From: Marchantia polymorpha subsp. ruderalis
Taxonomy: Eukaryota > Streptophyta > Marchantiopsida > Marchantiales > Marchantiaceae
NCBI GenBank assembly: GCA_037833965.1
Contig: AP031357.1
Coordinates: 23,890,001 to 23,954,000, forward strand
DNA: 64,000 nucleotides
Reading direction: 5' to 3'
The number at the start of each line of letters is the position of its first letter. Position 1 is the stretch's first letter. A program made the position numbers and the translations under genes. Under the pieces are notes generated by a model. That model did not search any database, was not told the DNA's origin, and saw only the letters and a list, made by a program, of their open reading frames with translations. This document shows, piece by piece, positions 22,940 through 32,037 of this stretch.

Positions 22940-25900
22940 CTACGCCCTCGGAGTGAAAGAATCTGATCTTCGATAGAATAACTTCAACTTGTCGTGGTTG
23001 ACTCGATCGAAGTGACGTCCTCCTAACTCCTTGATGTCATAAGTGAAATTTCCCCACACCTTCTCAACTATGAAAGGTCCAAAATACTTAGGAAGAAACT
23101 TTTTCCTAGCTCTCTTGTATCTAATTGCATCAAAGAGCATCACCCAATCACCTTCCTTGAACGGCTTCAAGTTCTGGTTTCCACTTCGTTTGTCGTGATA
23201 CTTCTTCTGCAAGTGTTGAGCCCGCTCCACTCGTACCATGGCTAGTGCTCGAGCTTCCTCCAACTCCATCAATTGTTGTTGGCGAGACTTGATGGCTTCT
23301 GCTCCATTTGATTTCTTCAACCTTTGCTGGATTGTTGTGAATGTTGTCAAGTCAAACTGTATGGGAAGTTTTGACTCAACTCCATACACCATCCGAAAAG
23401 GTGAGTATCCAGTAGATGTCTTCCATGTTGTGCGATACTCCCATAAGATAGCATGGAGCCTCTTGTCCCAATTGTGTTTACTCCCGTCCATGTCTGCATC
23501 CTTGGCCAACATCATACACAAAGTGTAGTTGGTCCGCTCCGCCAACCCATTAGCGTTAGGTTTGTAGGAAGTGGTCACTCGAGCCTTGATGGAAAAGTGC
23601 TCCAACATGGCTTGAATCATACTTCCCACAAATTCTCCTCCTCTATCTGATACTAACTCCAATGGACAACCAAATCGAGTAATGATTCTCTCATATAAAA
23701 ATCTACCAACCTCCTTCTCATTAGTAGATTTAAGTGGTCTTGCCTCTACCCACTTCGTAAGATAATCTGTAGCTATCACAATGAACTTATTCCCTCGAGG
23801 AGTAAGATTCAAAGGACCTACAAAATCTATTCCCCACTTTTCAAAAGGACCTAACACTGGTACAGAAATCATAGGAGGGGTTTTCATGGACTTTTTAGCA
23901 AAAGCTTGACACACATCACAACTTTTGCAATATTCCACACAATCCTTAAAAATACCCTTCCAATGATAACCAGCATCAAGAATTTTGAAGGCAGTTACCT
24001 TCCCCGCAAAATGTCCTCCACATACTGCACCATCATGAAACTCCTTCATGAGTTGTAATGCCTCTCCTCTCCCAACCGCCCTTCGTAGAAGTCCGTCAGC
24101 TCCTTGATGAAAAAGTACCTTCTCCATGATCATATATGGTTGACATCTCTTCACTAATGCATTTTTCTCCCTTTGATGCATTCCTTGAGAAAACTCTCCT
24201 TTAGAGATGAAATCCCAAATTTCCTTGTACTCCTCCGGTACTGTTGTCACCGTGTCCATGACTAGCAAGTCCTCATCCGGAAAGGTGTCATCTACTGACT
24301 GATCTCCTCCATCATCATATGCTCTCGACATCAAATCCGCATTAGCATGCTTCTTTCCAGGTCTATCCTCAATGGTATAATCAAACTCTGCTAGTAGTAG
24401 CTTCCATCTAGCTATCCTCCCTTCAGCATTAGGCTTGTTGAAAATGTATTTCAAAGCCTTATGATCAGTCACTATAGTGAATCTCCCACCCAACAAATAA
24501 TGTCGAAACTTCTTAAGTGAGAAGATTACAGCTAACGCCTCTCTCTCTGTCACTGAGTAGTTCTTCTCCGCTTGAACCATTTGTCTACTAGCATAGGCAA
24601 TTGGATGATCATGCTTTTCATCATCTAATTGACTCAAGGTGCATCCTACAGCAATATTTGATGCATCTGTGTAGAGAATGAAAGGTTTACCCCAATCCGG
24701 TTTCGCCAAAATTGGAGCCGTCACCAACGCCTTCTTGAGAACTTCGAACGCCGTCTTTGCAGCTTCATCCTTGAAAATGAGTTCGTACTCCACTCCCTTC
24801 TTCATGTAATTTGTCAAGGCATGAGCTTTGTTGGAGAAGGACAAGATGAACCGTCGATAGTACCCCACCATACCAAGGAATTGCCTCAACTTGGTTAAAG
24901 TCGCCGGAAAAGGTAACTCCATGATCCGTGTCACCTTCTCTGGGTCCACCGCTATACCATTCTTGGAGATGATATGCCCCAACAATAGGCCTTCCTCACA
25001 TCCAAAAATGCATTTTTCTGGATTGAGTGAAGCCTTAGCTTCCTCCAGCCGTTGAAGTATTTTGATCAAATGATCAAAATGATCCGCTTTCCTCCCGTAA
25101 ACACAAAAATCATCTATGAAATCCCTTACAAACTTTCCAATGAAAGGTTCAAACACTCTATTCATGAACCTTTGAAAAGTGGCAGGAGCATTACATAGAC
25201 CAAACGGCATCACTCTAAAAGCGAAGGTTCCCCATGGAGTAGTAAAAGTTGTTTTGAGTTGGTCTTCTAAGGCAATTTGGATTTGGTTATAGCCACTATA
25301 ACCATCTCCAAAACTATACCACTCATGGCCAGCAACCTCCTCTAGAATCTCATCTATGAAAGGCAAGGGATAGTAGTCTTTCTTTGTGACAGCATTCAAC
25401 TTTTTGTAATCTACGCACACTCGTAGCTTACCATTCTTCTTCTTCACTATCACAATTGGAGACACCCATTCAGAATTTTCTACCTCGTAGATGAAGCCAG
25501 CCTCCTTGAGCTTGTCGATCTCCTCCTTCACCACAAGAGCCGTAGGTGGATTTATTCGGCGTTGCTTTTGCCGAATAGGACGAGCTTTCTCCTCCAACTC
25601 GATGCGATGAGTCTCCAACGTCACATGCTTAAGATCCTTGTAACTAAAGGCAAAAACATGAATATATTTGCGAAATATATCCAGAAACTTTGCCTTTTCC
25701 TCCTTGGTAACCTTGGGACCAAACCTGAGAGTGGACAGTCGTCGACACACCTCCTCTTCGCTCATCTCCACTTTGTCAGGATCTTTCTTCACTCCAGGCC
25801 TAGGCAACAACTCCATGGCAGCAATGACTTGTACTTGAACATTATCATCAGAAGAGTACTCCGATGATGTTTCTTGATCAGAAGTTGAGATGTCTGTGTC

Positions 25901-27706
25901 AACTTCTGAAAAGCTACCACTCTCTTCACTCTCAGATTCCCAATACTCGTCAGTTGGTCTATCTGAGTCAGTGGTGGATTCCCCTCCTCTCGTCAAAGGA
26001 ACCTTAACTCGATGGTTCTTTGGGCCTATCCTCAAATAGCCCTTGTGCCATCGGTCCGTAGTCCTTACCGCCCTCAACCAAGGACGTCCCAACAGCAAGT
26101 CGTAGCTAGCTTCCTTGAGAATTTGGAAGGAAAGCAAAGTTTGCACTCCCCTCACACTAACCACAACTTTGTCTACCACCCCCAGTGGTCTTACCTTCTG
26201 TTTGTTGGCCATACCAACAATTATGCTAGAAGGTCTAGAAGGTTGCATACCCAACTTCTGCATCAACCTCTCAGACATGGCATTCACAGCCGATCCACCA
26301 TCAACCAACACATCTGATACATCATGTCCATTGATCCTCACTTCGATCTTTGAAGCATGTGTACATACCTCCGAAGCAGCCGCATCCACCACCCCAACTC
26401 CCACATTGGTCATGTGAGCCTTCCCCTTAGATTTCCGCTTCTTGGTCCTTGTGGAGATAAGACCTCCTCTTAACTCCTTCCGAATGGCTGGATTCAAGGC
26501 AATCAGCTGACCAACTGTTATATTGGCCTTCTGATTTCCTACATCCTCCACCACGTCATACTTAGCTTGAGAAGATGAAATGGAAAAGTCATCCATGCCC
26601 AACTTCTTCCTTGGTACTCTTGGTTGACTCACTCCACTTGACCGTGTACTTCGACTTGGCGTGTCCTCCATGAAAATCGACTCGTCCGCAAATCGGGCCC
26701 GCTTCTTCTCATGAGCAAGGATATCCACTTTCGATTTTGAGCTCTCCCCTTTCTCAAAAGTGCATTGATGAGGGAATACATCAATGGATGCTACTCCCTT
26801 ATCCTTGGCTTGTTGCGTGGCCGGTGCATTGTTGTTGTGCCGAACTCCATCATGTTGTCGAGGGTTAGGACAATTCCTCTGAAAATGAGGACCTCCACAA
26901 GAAAAGCAAGAAACCGCAAAGTTTCCTGAAGGTGGATTTCCTCTTGGAGGATAATTTCCATACCCCCTAGAGCCTCCTACTACGTTCTGATTCCTCTTCT
27001 CCCACAACTGTACTACATTGATCTTGAGATCTGCTAGAGTCTCCGTGATAGATTTCAACTCATTTTGAAAATCCACACTAGGATTCGCTATCGTGGATGA
27101 AGTAGAAGTGTTTGAAACAATAGACCTTCCTACAACCGGTGGAGCTACTTCTCTAGCCACCAAGCTAGAATCATCATCTTCTAAGCTCTCCTCCATTCTA
27201 ATAGCAATTCGAATGGCTTCAGCCTTAGAAGAGGGCTTCTCGTATCTCACCTTACTTCGAATCTCTGGTCTCAAACCTCCAACGAAGTTCTTCATGAGCA
27301 TCACCCTTATCCCCACCATTGTAGCATCCACTTCGTCTCCGCCCTTCCTCAACACCACGTGGAATCTAGATTCCAACTTCTCGGTTCTCTCCACATAGGT
27401 CCTCACCTTCTCGTTCTCTCCTTGTTTCAAGAAGGTGACCTCACACATCAACTTTTCATAACTTTCACTGGGAAGAAAGTTTTCGATCAGGTTCTCCGTT
27501 AATGTCTCCCACGTGTCGTCCTCCGAATGCTCCCTCTTGTACTCCTTGTACCACTTGAGAGCAGAATCCTCCAAGAAATCCGGCAAAAGCATAGCCCACT
27601 CGTCTTTCTTCCTCTCATTGTTTCCTATGCAAGCCCTCTTGAAGTCCCTAACAAAAGCTTCTACATCCTCATTCTCCCTCCCATAAAATACCGGAAGCTT
27701 CCCCAT
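22940..27706 (-). CDS. Ty3/gypsy Gag-Pol polyprotein
   Basis: One uninterrupted frame, 1588 aa from the first ATG at 27706 (two more codons are open upstream; residue numbers here count from the start of the open frame at 27712). Gag occupies about 1-250, with a zinc knuckle C269-C272-H276-C281 (spacing CX2CX3HX4C, one residue shorter than usual). An aspartic protease (VLVDGGSAVN) has D471. Reverse transcriptase spans about 740-915, with catalytic FIDD at 865-868. RNase H spans about 1010-1130 (D1016, E1058, D1083). Integrase has an HHCC zinc finger (about 1226-1268) and a D1296-D1356-E1392 core with exactly 35 residues between the last two. It is the replication and integration machinery of the element and ends 23 bp before the 3' LTR. 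Confidence 0.95.
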   Translation of the reverse strand: MGKLPVFYGRENEDVEAFVRDFKRACIGNNERKKDEWAMLLPDFLEDSALKWYKEYKREHSEDDTWETLTENLIENFLPSESYEKLMCEVTFLKQGENEKVRTYVERTEKLESRFHVVLRKGGDEVDATMVGIRVMLMKNFVGGLRPEIRSKVRYEKPSSKAEAIRIAIRMEESLEDDDSSLVAREVAPPVVGRSIVSNTSTSSTIANPSVDFQNELKSITETLADLKINVVQLWEKRNQNVVGGSRGYGNYPPRGNPPSGNFAVSCFSCGGPHFQRNCPNPRQHDGVRHNNNAPATQQAKDKGVASIDVFPHQCTFEKGESSKSKVDILAHEKKRARFADESIFMEDTPSRSTRSSGVSQPRVPRKKLGMDDFSISSSQAKYDVVEDVGNQKANITVGQLIALNPAIRKELRGGLISTRTKKRKSKGKAHMTNVGVGVVDAAASEVCTHASKIEVRINGHDVSDVLVDGGSAVNAMSERLMQKLGMQPSRPSSIIVGMANKQKVRPLGVVDKVVVSVRGVQTLLSFQILKEASYDLLLGRPWLRAVRTTDRWHKGYLRIGPKNHRVKVPLTRGGESTTDSDRPTDEYWESESEESGSFSEVDTDISTSDQETSSEYSSDDNVQVQVIAAMELLPRPGVKKDPDKVEMSEEEVCRRLSTLRFGPKVTKEEKAKFLDIFRKYIHVFAFSYKDLKHVTLETHRIELEEKARPIRQKQRRINPPTALVVKEEIDKLKEAGFIYEVENSEWVSPIVIVKKKNGKLRVCVDYKKLNAVTKKDYYPLPFIDEILEEVAGHEWYSFGDGYSGYNQIQIALEDQLKTTFTTPWGTFAFRVMPFGLCNAPATFQRFMNRVFEPFIGKFVRDFIDDFCVYGRKADHFDHLIKILQRLEEAKASLNPEKCIFGCEEGLLLGHIISKNGIAVDPEKVTRIMELPFPATLTKLRQFLGMVGYYRRFILSFSNKAHALTNYMKKGVEYELIFKDEAAKTAFEVLKKALVTAPILAKPDWGKPFILYTDASNIAVGCTLSQLDDEKHDHPIAYASRQMVQAEKNYSVTEREALAVIFSLKKFRHYLLGGRFTIVTDHKALKYIFNKPNAEGRIARWKLLLAEFDYTIEDRPGKKHANADLMSRAYDDGGDQSVDDTFPDEDLLVMDTVTTVPEEYKEIWDFISKGEFSQGMHQREKNALVKRCQPYMIMEKVLFHQGADGLLRRAVGRGEALQLMKEFHDGAVCGGHFAGKVTAFKILDAGYHWKGIFKDCVEYCKSCDVCQAFAKKSMKTPPMISVPVLGPFEKWGIDFVGPLNLTPRGNKFIVIATDYLTKWVEARPLKSTNEKEVGRFLYERIITRFGCPLELVSDRGGEFVGSMIQAMLEHFSIKARVTTSYKPNANGLAERTNYTLCMMLAKDADMDGSKHNWDKRLHAILWEYRTTWKTSTGYSPFRMVYGVESKLPIQFDLTTFTTIQQRLKKSNGAEAIKSRQQQLMELEEARALAMVRVERAQHLQKKYHDKRSGNQNLKPFKEGDWVMLFDAIRYKRARKKFLPKYFGPFIVEKVWGNFTYDIKELGGRHFDRVNHDKLKLFYRRSDSFTPRA

Positions 27707-27714
27707 TTCCAACT

Positions 27715-27716
<2 letters not shown>

Positions 27717-27745
<29 letters not shown>
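27717..27745 (-). repeat. 29-nt homopolymer (A-tract in element sense)
   Basis: An unbroken run of 29 T on plus lies just upstream of the Gag-Pol start, between the two reading frames of the gypsy element. Its exact length may be affected by sequencing. Confidence 0.8.
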
Positions 27746-27937
27746 CTATTGGAAATTTATATGGGGCTTCCTAATACAATATAAACAACACTAACTCCAT
27801 CCTTGAGTAATTCATCAAAGGAAACACAAAAGGAATTGGTTGTTCCAAGATAGCCAAAGCTCTCTCCTCTCCTAGGCATACGATGAGTCTTACCCTCATC
27901 ATCATCTTCTCCATCATTCGAATGATGATCTCCATCT

Positions 27938-28381
27938 TCAGTTGGAGCTTGAACCCGCTGAGGTCACTTTCTCTGTTTCAGCACTTAGCTTGCCGTCAAA
28001 CCCTTCCACAAGTGATTCCAGAAGTGCCTTCACTCCGCTGCATTCGTGTCCCGCTGGTAGCCCAATCACTCCGCAATTGTCACAGAAGGTGGCGCTTTGG
28101 GATTCATGTGGCGATGATGGTCCCAAGTGAAGTTTCAAATCTCCCAAGTTCCTCTTGCTCCTCAATCTTCTATCTTTGTTCCGCAGGGAACAATTGACAA
28201 CCTTATGGCCCTCCTCTCCACAATAAAAACAAGTTTCACGTTTGACTCTTGGAGATTGACTCACTACTCTTTCTTCAAACTCCACCTTGAATTCTCTTGT
28301 ATTGGAGTCTAAAGACACTATAACATCCAAGCCTTGAGGTACTTTGGATAACCTAACCTTCCAACCTTCTTGTTCACTCAT
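27938..28381 (-). CDS. Extra small zinc-finger ORF of the gypsy element
   Basis: 147 aa from ATG at 28381, between the primer site and Gag-Pol and in the same orientation. It has a retroviral-type zinc knuckle CFYCGEEGHKVVNC (C51, C54, H59, C64) and a second Cys/His cluster CDNCGVIGLPAGHEC (C100, C103, H112, C114). The N-terminus (WKVRLSKVPQGLDVIV) is not recognised. Gag-Pol has its own knuckle, so this is not simply the Gag C-terminus. It may be an additional nucleic-acid-binding protein or a captured fragment. That it is expressed is inferred from its open frame alone. Confidence 0.6.
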   Translation of the reverse strand: MSEQEGWKVRLSKVPQGLDVIVSLDSNTREFKVEFEERVVSQSPRVKRETCFYCGEEGHKVVNCSLRNKDRRLRSKRNLGDLKLHLGPSSPHESQSATFCDNCGVIGLPAGHECSGVKALLESLVEGFDGKLSAETEKVTSAGSSSN

Positions 28382-29035
28382 TTTCCCATAAGGTAGAAAC
28401 CACTCAAAAGACCTCTCCCAGAAACGCTATCTACTTGACGAAAACTGTGAATAAAGAAATCAAAAACTTTTGCTTTGTTATCTTGCTTTTGTACCCCCTC
28501 AACTTCAAATCAACATAACTTCGTCTCTAGACGTGATCTCTCAGTGAAATTTTGACTCAAACGTAGCTTATCTTCCAATACACACTCGTACGAAGTTTCA
28601 AAGCCTAAATTGAAATACAGAAAAAGTAATCAACTCTGTACAAACTTTCCAGAGAGCAGACTTTTGATACCCGTGAAAACCCACTCAACTTCTAACTCTC
28701 ATATCTTTCTGTTAACACATGATCTGGACCTGAAACAAAAACGTAAATTTTCTCTATCTTTCACTCTAAAATCAATAAAAACTTTGAAGAATACCTTCAA
28801 AAATACTTTTCGGTGTCTAAGATCACTTTTCTCTCAAAAAGACATGTTTACGTGAACAAAACATACAAAATCACTTCTAGGCTATCATATGAGACTATGG
28901 GATAAACAAATGGAATTTCGCTCTCAAGCACACTCTCCGCTCTTTCATTCCCCAATGTTAACACCAAGTGATCCCTCATGGATACTTTCTCTCGAGCTAG
29001 AAATCGAATCCTAAACATTCCGCCTTCTAGATTGA

Positions 29036-29057
29036 GGTCCCGGCAACGGAACCAAAA
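29036..29057 (-). other. Primer-binding site of the gypsy element
   Basis: Next to the 5' LTR the minus strand reads TTTTTGGTTCCGTTGCCGGG, followed by ACC. TGGTTCCGTTGCCGGGACC is complementary to a tRNA 3' end finishing in CCA and resembles the TGGCGCCGTTGCCGGGGA sites of other plant gypsy elements. I do not assign the tRNA. Confidence 0.65.
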
Positions 29058-29058
29058 A

Positions 29059-29916
29059 TGCAACCTCCGGGCTGACTCTCACTCAGGTTTACCTCTGATG
29101 GCTTTGTGGTAGCGCATCATGGTTCTAGAAGACTAAGATTCATACTCTCACTCATGTCCCAAACACCTTCTCTTACAAACTCTCATGTATCACTCCAACT
29201 CACACACAACTCTCCTCACATCACCCTCTTCACATAAATGCAAACACACGTCGATACTCCAAGATACTCAAAAACTTCACTCCTTCATTACTGAAACAAG
29301 TCCTCACACATGACTCTCCAAACTTGCTTGAGAGGTGCTACTCTACCTCTCTATTTATACTACTTGAGAAGTTACCATAGTAACATGTGGTAATTTCTCC
29401 TAACTTACTTTTACCTAGGTAAGTTTGACTAACCTTCTCTACGTGGCAACATGCCATTGGCCTACCTAAACCTTCTAGAAGCTTCTGGAATCCAAGGTTG
29501 AGGTGGCGACATGCCATTTGAAGCTTTTAAACTTCTACAAGCTTCCTAGCCACTAAGTCAACATTAGACTTAGTCTAGCCAATCATCTTTCATACATTTA
29601 GTCAAACCAATCAAATCCAAGCTTCTAGTCAAATATCTAATCCCTTGGAATCTAGAACTTTTGTATAAGACAAAATAGAAGTGCTCACTCCTTGTAAAGG
29701 ACAAAATAGAAGTGCTCACTCCATTCTTCTAGAACTCCGCTAATTATTCCGCCAACTATAGACATTGTAGCTAAACTTAGTCATGACTAGATAAACTTAG
29801 TTATAACTAACTAGTTTAGTCATAACTAGCTAGTCTTAGCTATGCCTTGGCTAATCATCCTTATTCCCTTGACCACTTCTAAGACTTAGTACATATGTGC
29901 AACACCCGGTCTTACA
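29059..29916 (-). repeat. 5' LTR of the gypsy element
   Basis: 858 bp, base for base the same as the copy at 22059-22916 in every line compared. The promoter TATA box lies on the complement of 29352-29359. Confidence 0.95.
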
Positions 29917-29920
29917 GTAC

Positions 29921-30137
29921 CGTGCATCCTCTGAGCATCCTCCGAGTTGAGATCCTCCTCCGAGTCGAGCCTCCGAGTCGAGCACTGCAGTATTTCTGGG
30001 AGTGACAGTCGCCTAGAATTCAAACTCTACAAAAGTCTGTTAAACGTGACACTTTTACTCTGTGTGTTGCCTCTGTCCCTGTGGGTTCGATCTTTTTACC
30101 ACCATACTGCAGTTTTAGCCTTTGGTGGGTTATTACA
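29921..30137 (+). other. 3' terminus of E3, beyond the gypsy insertion
   Basis: Continues the E3 sequence interrupted at 22058. It matches the last 217 bases of E1 (to 32999) and the complement of the first bases of E2 (from 13699). Confidence 0.85.
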
Positions 30138-31307
30138 GTCGCTCTGCTCCTGCGCGTAATCTTGGAAACTGGAAATCGCAAAATCAAGAATGAGAGAATG
30201 AGACTGGAGCGCAGTCTTTTCTTCTCCGATTTCAAGAACGTCCAACGTTCTTACTGGTTACAACGTACGCAGCCGGCTATACGGCCTAACGGTTCGCCCT
30301 TTGCATGCGCGAATTCACGTCTCCGCACTGCGCGCATTCGCATGCGTAAATGTTGAATTCTCCCGTCGCCGCCACCTTCCGGACTCGAGTCCGCCGCAGG
30401 GTATACGTCGGCCATGTTGTCTTTTCCTAACCCGTCCCTCACCGGAGGCGTGTCGCCGCTGGTGCGTTCCTTATCCGTCGGCGCCTTGCTGGAGGCGCAC
30501 ATCTAGTCGGAGCGAATTACGCCGGCGCGCAGTCGTACCCCTTATTTTGTCCTTTATGCCTCGTCCATTGCTGCCGGCGCATATCCGCCAGCGCAACTCA
30601 TGCCAGCGCATCCGGCCGTCAGCGCCACGTCGGAGGCGTACATCCGACCGGCGCTTTCCTCCCATGAACAGCCGCCAAAGGCGCTTCCGACTCTAAGTTG
30701 GTTTCCTCCTATGAGCGCGTGATTTCGCCGAAGGCGCATCGCCGAGGGCGTACGGGAATCCTTTCCGGCTGTGAACCCTAGCGCGAACGGCGCATGTCCG
30801 GCTACGAGTTTTCCGACGCTCATAACTTCTCCGTCCCTGATCCATCTCCGACGCTCTTGGGCTCGTTAGAGCGAGCGTCCCGAGCTCTTTCTAATGCGAC
30901 TTCAAACAACTGGATCTACTGTGTATTCTGATCGTTATGAAGGTTTTCCCCTTCCGTGCCAGCGGCGCATCGCCGAAGGCGCACTCATGGTCGGACGCCT
31001 TCAGAGGTCCGGGCCCTTCTCCTGACGTCTTTAGCAAAACCTCCTCCTGAGGTGTCTGCGCCGGAAGCGTAGCTTCCTTATACGCTGGAAGCGCGTGAGT
31101 AGAGACACCTCAGAAAAGGAGCTTTTGCCGAAGGCGCCGAAGACATTGGCGTTGGTACATCCGACTACGTGATTCTTCGTGTCCTCGTGACGATCTCATC
31201 AATCCACTCTATTTAACGTACCCTTTTCTAACTACAAACACTGCTTCGGTACTAGTTTTCTAAAATTGTTTAAATTCTGCAAAAAAAACAAAAAGTGTGT
31301 TACCAAA
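30138..31307 (-). other. 5' segment of E2, separated from its body by E3
   Basis: Inverted counterpart of 17400-18570. It ends ...GTGTGTTACCAAA at 31307, immediately before the E1 target duplicate GGCCT. Confidence 0.8.
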
Positions 31308-31312
31308 GGCCT

Positions 31313-32037
31313 CTAGGTGCCAAGTATTGCAGGATAGGAACACTACCCTCCGACAACACCTGGCGGTCCCACAGAAGCTATACCAAACCTTGCAGCAGCA
31401 GAGGGAGGATGCGGCGACGAAAAGCCAGGCGGATGCCGAGCTAATGCGGGCAAAGATTGAGTCGGAATTGCAGGAAGAGCGGAGGCAAAACCGCATCCTA
31501 GCAGCAGAGCTTGCGCGCCAGACGCGCGCCTTAAAAGAAAGTCAAAGAATACGCAAGGAGGATGAGGAGTTGTTGCGCAACTTGCAATCCGAGTGCTCGG
31601 ATTTGCGGGCTTAGCGTGCGGAAGCGGAAATGCAACTAGCAGAGGTGGAAGGCAGCTGCCGGGCGCGAGAAGAGTTGGCGACGCGGGTGACTCACTGTCT
31701 AAAAGGATACGCCCATTGGGAGGTGGCAGCTCAAGAGAGGATCACACTCAGGGAGTTCGAGCTTCGGGCGGCGGCATTGACGGAGGGTGACAGTCGGAGT
31801 CGGCGGCGAGTAGCGAGGAAATTAGAATCCTTCTTGTCGGGTGCGCGCGACACTATGGCGCACTTGGAGTCGGAAGTGACTGCGGCCCTCCGACGCCTGG
31901 GGTTGCGCAGCCGGTTGGAAGATTGGCAGGGTAGAGATAGAGAGCGAGGCAGTCCGGCGCGCAGGAGGCGCAGCACCGGATCTGCAGAGTGCAGTAGTGT
32001 AGTTTGGTTTCGTGCAAGTGTTGCGAGTAGTAGATAG
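31313..32037 (+). pseudogene. C-terminal part of the E1 gene (coiled coil and basic tail)
   Basis: Continuation of the E1 reading frame cut at 13698. It encodes the coiled coil (QQQREDAATKSQADAEL) and ends at a TAG at about 32035-32037. A further TAG at 31612-31614 (E3 has a sense codon) breaks it. Confidence 0.85.

Larger units (their letters stand above)
22059..29916 (-). mobile_element. Complete Ty3/gypsy LTR retrotransposon
   Basis: 7858 bp, minus-oriented, with two 858-bp LTRs offset by exactly 7000 bp that read as identical throughout my comparison. It is flanked by a 4-bp duplication GTAC (22055-22058 and 29917-29920). Order in its own sense: 5' LTR (right), primer-binding site, small zinc-finger ORF, A-tract, Gag-Pol ORF, polypurine tract, 3' LTR (left). 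Pol order is protease, RT, RNase H, integrase, as in Ty3/gypsy. No chromodomain is evident. Intact ORF and identical LTRs mean a very recent insertion. Confidence 0.95.
17400..30137 (+). mobile_element. Element E3, innermost and intact copy of the E family
   Basis: Starts TGTGGTAACACAC at 17400 and ends TTATTACA at 30137; the duplication GTCGC is at 17395-17399 and 30138-30142. Without the nested gypsy element it is about 4876 bp. The order is: 5' segment (17400-18758), open reading frame (18759-21314), 3' noncoding (21315-22058 and 29921-30137). Ends are TG...CA, and the first 13 bases (TGTGGTAACACAC) match the complement of the last 13 (TGTAATAACCCAC) at 10 positions. I see no tRNA primer site, polypurine tract, LTR, poly(A) tail or polymerase. 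The mobilising machinery must come from elsewhere or is not recognisable. Confidence 0.85.
13699..31307 (-). mobile_element. Element E2, inverted copy inserted in E1
   Basis: Minus-oriented. Its 3' end is at 13699 (TGTAATAACCCACC read on plus) and its 5' end at 31307 (TTTGGTAACACAC read on minus; one base differs from E1 and E3). The flanking duplication GGCCT lies at 13694-13698 and 31308-31312. Its own sequence is 13699-17399 plus 30143-31307, about 4866 bp. It splits the E1 reading frame exactly where E3 reads on uninterrupted, which shows that it is a later insertion. E3 lies inside it near its 5' end. Confidence 0.85.

Noticed and set aside
27883-28197. Plus-strand frames opposite the small gypsy ORF
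   Set aside because: Shadows of the minus-strand zinc-finger ORF, which has the motif and the correct orientation.
17400-30137. E as a LINE, SINE or Helitron
   Set aside because: No poly(A) or A-rich tail, no reverse transcriptase or Rep/helicase, no TC...CTRR ends with 3' hairpin, and the 5-bp duplications have defined TG...CA ends.
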